Positions 61,204 to 64,000 of a stretch of 64,000 nucleotides of DNA are shown in pieces. The first letter of the stretch is position 1. The number at the start of each line of letters is the position of its first letter. Location: contig CP117875.1 of NCBI GenBank assembly GCA_028736075.1, positions 1 to 64,000 of the forward strand, written 5' to 3'. Made by a program: the position numbers and the translations under genes. The notes beneath the pieces are model-generated. The model was not told the DNA's origin. It saw only the letters and a program-made list of their open reading frames with translations, and made no database searches. This DNA comes from Chryseobacterium sp. KACC 21268. GTDB lineage: Bacteria > Bacteroidota > Bacteroidia > Flavobacteriales > Weeksellaceae.

Positions 61204-62016
61204 TCAGTAATTCTTAACCAAACCTTTTACAAGCTTAATCACATTTGGCATCGCTTTGTTTGCTGCTTCCAAAACTTCCTCGTGAGAAACTGCAAAGGCA
61301 ATATCCGGTCCGCCAAGATCGGTAATGATCGACAAACAGAAACAATCCATTCCCTGATGTTTTGCAACAATCACTTCCGGAACAGTACTCATTCCGACTG
61401 CATCTCCGCCAATTGCTTTAATCATGCCGTATTCTGCTGGTGTTTCAAAAGTTGGTCCTGATAAAGCCACATAAACACCTTCTTTGACATCAATATTTTC
61501 TTCTACAGCAATTGACTTAGCCAATTGAATCATCTTGCGATTGTAAGGTTCACTCATATCTACGAAACGTGGTCCGAATTCGTCGATATTTTTACCTCTT
61601 AGTGGATGTTCTGGCAACATATTGATATGATCTGTTACAATCATAATATCTGCCACTTTGAAGTTCGGATTCACGCCGCCGCAAGCATTGGAAAGGATTA
61701 GATTTTTAATTCCCAACAAATGAAAAACTCTGAATGGAAAAGTGACGGTTTCAATCGAATGACCTTCGTAATAATGAAAACGGCCGCTCATCATCAAAAC
61801 TTTTTTGCCTTCCAGAATTCCGTAGATTAATTTTCCGCCGTGACCAACAACTGTTGTCTGTGGGAAATTGGGAATATCTTTATAATCTAAAGTATGAATC
61901 GCCTCTACCTCGTGCTGAAGTTTTCCTAAACCAGAACCCAATACAATTGCAAAATCCGGTGTTTCCCCGATAATGCTCTTGATAAATTCTGCTGTTTCTT
62001 TATACTTTTCTAACAT
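61204..62016 (-). CDS. Purine nucleoside phosphorylase
   Basis: Trimeric-type PNP (family 2, PNP/MTAP) that cleaves purine nucleosides with phosphate. From the preferred start at 62016 it has 270 residues. The motifs seen are VLGSGLG (phosphate loop), GHGGKLIYG, MSGRFHYYEGH, SNACGGVNP and the purine site GPTFETPAEYGMIK..GDAVGMSTVPEV. The upstream in-frame ATG at 62055 would lie deeper inside the overlapping lpxK gene. Overlap with lpxK (ends at 62000) is 17 bp. Confidence 0.93.
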   Translation of the reverse strand: MLEKYKETAEFIKSIIGETPDFAIVLGSGLGKLQHEVEAIHTLDYKDIPNFPQTTVVGHGGKLIYGILEGKKVLMMSGRFHYYEGHSIETVTFPFRVFHLLGIKNLILSNACGGVNPNFKVADIMIVTDHINMLPEHPLRGKNIDEFGPRFVDMSEPYNRKMIQLAKSIAVEENIDVKEGVYVALSGPTFETPAEYGMIKAIGGDAVGMSTVPEVIVAKHQGMDCFCLSIITDLGGPDIAFAVSHEEVLEAANKAMPNVIKLVKGLVKNY

Positions 62017-63034
62017 AGTTTTGAATGATCTGGTTAAACTCTTCGCGCTTGTCAATCTCTACATTGATTGGCCAATAAAAAATCTTGTTTCGAAGATAAT
62101 CAAAAGTCTTGAGGCGTACATAATCTTTCTCAGTCGTCAGGATTACCTTGTATTCGCCAAGTTTCTTGTACTCAGCCGATATTTTTTTGATGTCATCATC
62201 TGTAAAACTGTGATGATCTTTAAACTGCAGATGCTTAACTTTTTTGTTGTATTTAGAAATCTCTTTCAGCAACTGAGAAGGATTTGCAATACCTGTGATT
62301 AACAAAACATCATAGTAATCGAGATTTTTCACCGGCATCATGCTATCGATTCCCATAATATTTTCGTCATAGGCAATCGCAGAAAAAAATACTTTTTGAT
62401 AATGCTGTGGTCGGATCCTGGAAATGTAATACTGTTTTTTTTCTTCAGTAAGATCATCCGGACATTTGGTAACCATGATAATGTTGGCTCTATTCATCCC
62501 GTGGCGGCTTTCTCTCAAATCACCAGCAGGTAGAATGAAATCTTTGAAATAAGGATCATTGTAATCTGTCAACAGGAGATTCATGCCAGGTTTTATCGCA
62601 CGGTGCTGATAGCTATCATCCAGAAGCAATACCTCCAGATCCATATCCTCAATAATTTTTTTAGCACCGAAAACACGATCTTCACAAACGCCTATGACGA
62701 AGCGATTTCTGAAACGCTCAAACAACTGCATTGGCTCGTCGCCAACGAGCTTGTAATTACTTTCGTAGTTTACAATGCCGTAGCCTTTGGTGATTCTTCC
62801 GTAGCCACGAGACAGGACGCCGGTTCTGTAATATTTGGACAGATACTCTGCAAGATACATTACCATAGGCGATTTTCCACTGCCTCCAACCGACAGATTG
62901 CCAACACCTATTATGGGTGTTCGGAATTTCGAAGAAGAAAATAATCCCCAATCATACATCCGGTTTCTAATAGAAGTGCCGAGATGATAACCTAGGGAAA
63001 AGGGGTAGAGATACCATCTTTTCATAGACTGCAA
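62000..63034 (-). CDS. lpxK: Tetraacyldisaccharide 4'-kinase
   Basis: Lipid A biosynthesis enzyme adding the 4'-phosphate to the tetraacylated disaccharide precursor at the inner membrane. The 344 residues have the Walker A motif VGGSGKSPM in GVGNLSVGGSGKSPMVMYLA, the catalytic Asp/His pair region (LLDDSYQHRAIKPG), and TGIANPSQLLKEI. The N-terminal WYLYPFSLGYHLGTSIRN helix anchors it to the membrane. It overlaps the PNP gene by 17 bp. Confidence 0.95.
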   Translation of the reverse strand: MQSMKRWYLYPFSLGYHLGTSIRNRMYDWGLFSSSKFRTPIIGVGNLSVGGSGKSPMVMYLAEYLSKYYRTGVLSRGYGRITKGYGIVNYESNYKLVGDEPMQLFERFRNRFVIGVCEDRVFGAKKIIEDMDLEVLLLDDSYQHRAIKPGMNLLLTDYNDPYFKDFILPAGDLRESRHGMNRANIIMVTKCPDDLTEEKKQYYISRIRPQHYQKVFFSAIAYDENIMGIDSMMPVKNLDYYDVLLITGIANPSQLLKEISKYNKKVKHLQFKDHHSFTDDDIKKISAEYKKLGEYKVILTTEKDYVRLKTFDYLRNKIFYWPINVEIDKREEFNQIIQNYVRKV

Positions 63035-63087
63035 AAATAGGGATTTCTATGAAATTAAAAGCATAATGAAACAGATAAGAAACGACT

Positions 63088-64000
63088 TTATTTATCAATA
63101 ATCAATTTAAAATTCTGCTTGATGCCAGAATCGGATTTGATATTCATAATGTAATTACCATTCGGAATATTGCCGATGAAAACACTTTGAGTGATAGGAT
63201 TCTGGCTTATAGATCTTACTTTCCTCCCTGCAATTGTGTAAATATCGATATCCAAAAGAGAACTTTCTGCAGTTCCACTCTTGTTAATAAAATAGATGTA
63301 ATTCTTCGCTGGATTTGGATAAAACTGAAATTTGTAGCTTTTCTTATCAATTGTCTCTTCCTCCACAGGTGGCGGTGGCACCACAACATTGAAAGCGAAA
63401 GATCTGTCCAGAAACGCTATTCTTTTGGTCAGCCATTCTCTGATGTAAGAAAACTCTTCGTATTCAGAGGAGATCGTACTTCCTGAATTTGCAATTTGAT
63501 CTCTTTCGTAAGCACCGTTATCTTTTAAATAATTAAAATTATCCATTAGTATCTGCATAATTTTATCTACCGAAATAGTACTCGATCTTAATTCCAGCCA
63601 TCTTCTGTTCAAATCAAAGCGAAAACCGTCTTTTCTTTCATCTTCCCACAGCCTTTGAAATAGTCCATTAGACTTGAAGTCATCCGTAATATCTTCCGGC
63701 ACAGAAATCCAATCCCTTCCTAAAACACTATCCAGATCCCACGGAACCAGAAAGTACTTTTCGTTTTTATCATAGCGGGCCGTGTAGAAATTTTTACCCA
63801 TATTGTCCGTAGCTCTAAGGGTATTGATGAAAATAAAATAGTTAACCAGATTATCACTATCGTATCTTACTTTGTACTCAGATTCAAACAATTCTTTAGA
63901 TGCGAATACTGCAAAGAAATGAAGGTTATAAAAATCGCTCCAGTTTCTCAGATCTTTCGGATAGGTGTACTCATAGCCGCCCCATGTTTTAGAATCATTA
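63088..64000 (-). CDS. CotH-like T9SS cargo, N-terminus outside window
   Basis: The reading frame is open from the right edge (64000) to a stop at 63088, so the gene is 5'-truncated by the window. The visible residues start NDSKTWGGYEYTYPKD and run through SDNLVNYFIFINTLRATDNMGKNFYTARYDKNEKYFLVPWDLDSVLG. That stretch is the CotH/spore-coat kinase-like domain with its DLDSVLG motif. The C-terminus is a T9SS type A sorting domain (FYPNPAKNYIYF..IYTIAGRKVRSIS..NGNYIMNIKSDSGIKQNFKLII). CotH proteins phosphorylate extracellular proteins in spore formers, so this one may be a surface kinase. The apparent start at 63891 is only an internal TTG. Confidence 0.85.
   Translation of the reverse strand, partial: NDSKTWGGYEYTYPKDLRNWSDFYNLHFFAVFASKELFESEYKVRYDSDNLVNYFIFINTLRATDNMGKNFYTARYDKNEKYFLVPWDLDSVLGRDWISVPEDITDDFKSNGLFQRLWEDERKDGFRFDLNRRWLELRSSTISVDKIMQILMDNFNYLKDNGAYERDQIANSGSTISSEYEEFSYIREWLTKRIAFLDRSFAFNVVVPPPPVEEETIDKKSYKFQFYPNPAKNYIYFINKSGTAESSLLDIDIYTIAGRKVRSISQNPITQSVFIGNIPNGNYIMNIKSDSGIKQNFKLIIDK

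Noticed and set aside
61204-62055. Longer start of purine nucleoside phosphorylase (62055)
   Set aside because: It adds 13 residues lying entirely inside lpxK; MLEKYKETAEF fits family N-termini.

Overview
The window looks like a chromosomal segment of a flavobacterium of the Chryseobacterium/Epilithonimonas type (Bacteroidota, Weeksellaceae). The signs are an AT-rich genome, promoters with the Bacteroidota -7 element TAnnTTTG and a TTG/TTTG box 19-22 bp upstream, almost no Shine-Dalgarno sites, the order ruvA-sprA-gcvH, type IX secretion (T9SS) cargo, a class II HMG-CoA reductase and a peptidoglycan/lipid A gene set typical of this group. Most genes are housekeeping or conserved accessory genes. 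No phage, insertion sequence or CRISPR array was seen.

Layout. 1-360: a leader read leftwards, with three promoters spaced exactly 125 bp apart, probably of an rRNA operon just outside the window. 0.7-14.3 kb (minus strand): vanZ-like, gcvH, the giant T9SS translocon gene sprA, ruvA, a leucine-rich-repeat protein, malic enzyme, a BadF-type kinase and a small protein. 14.5-18.3 kb (plus): GtrA, acyltransferase, sugar transporter, DUF3810. 18.5-24.5 kb (minus): tRNA-Met, a TlpA-like protein, a T9SS cargo pair, clpX, HIT and greA. 24.6-32.2 kb (plus): a Rieske-like lipoprotein, dtd, a thioredoxin, dinB, cytosolic amylase, and a VOC/AraC/TetX-like cluster. 32.2-37.4 kb: deoC, an Lrp regulator, a secreted T9SS amylase, an SRPBCC protein. 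37.7-45.5 kb (mostly plus): M3 peptidase, a YwqK-repeat protein, YchJ, an esterase, a DinB/YfiT enzyme, LprI, hutH, GNAT. 45.5-55.9 kb: a surface protein, a 21-bp tandem array, a DOPA dioxygenase, YceI, a TonB receptor, then a DNA-repair gene pair interrupted by a toxin-antitoxin cassette. 56-64 kb: HMG-CoA reductase, small membrane and hypothetical proteins, sucC, a Cys-rich membrane protein, purine nucleoside phosphorylase, lpxK and a CotH-type T9SS cargo cut by the window edge.

Three themes link the genes. T9SS: SprA forms the outer-membrane channel, and at least three cargo proteins here carry C-terminal sorting domains. Carbohydrate use: two GH13 amylases (one cytosolic, one exported) and a sugar/H+ symporter. 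Repeat-driven remodelling: at least five families of small palindromic or tandem repeats sit between genes, one copy appears to lie inside a peptidase gene, and two gene cassettes are flanked by direct repeats. The most unusual structure is at 52.7-53.5 kb. There a ParDE-type cassette lies between two copies of the 3' end of a radical-SAM repair gene, and the two copies differ only at synonymous positions.
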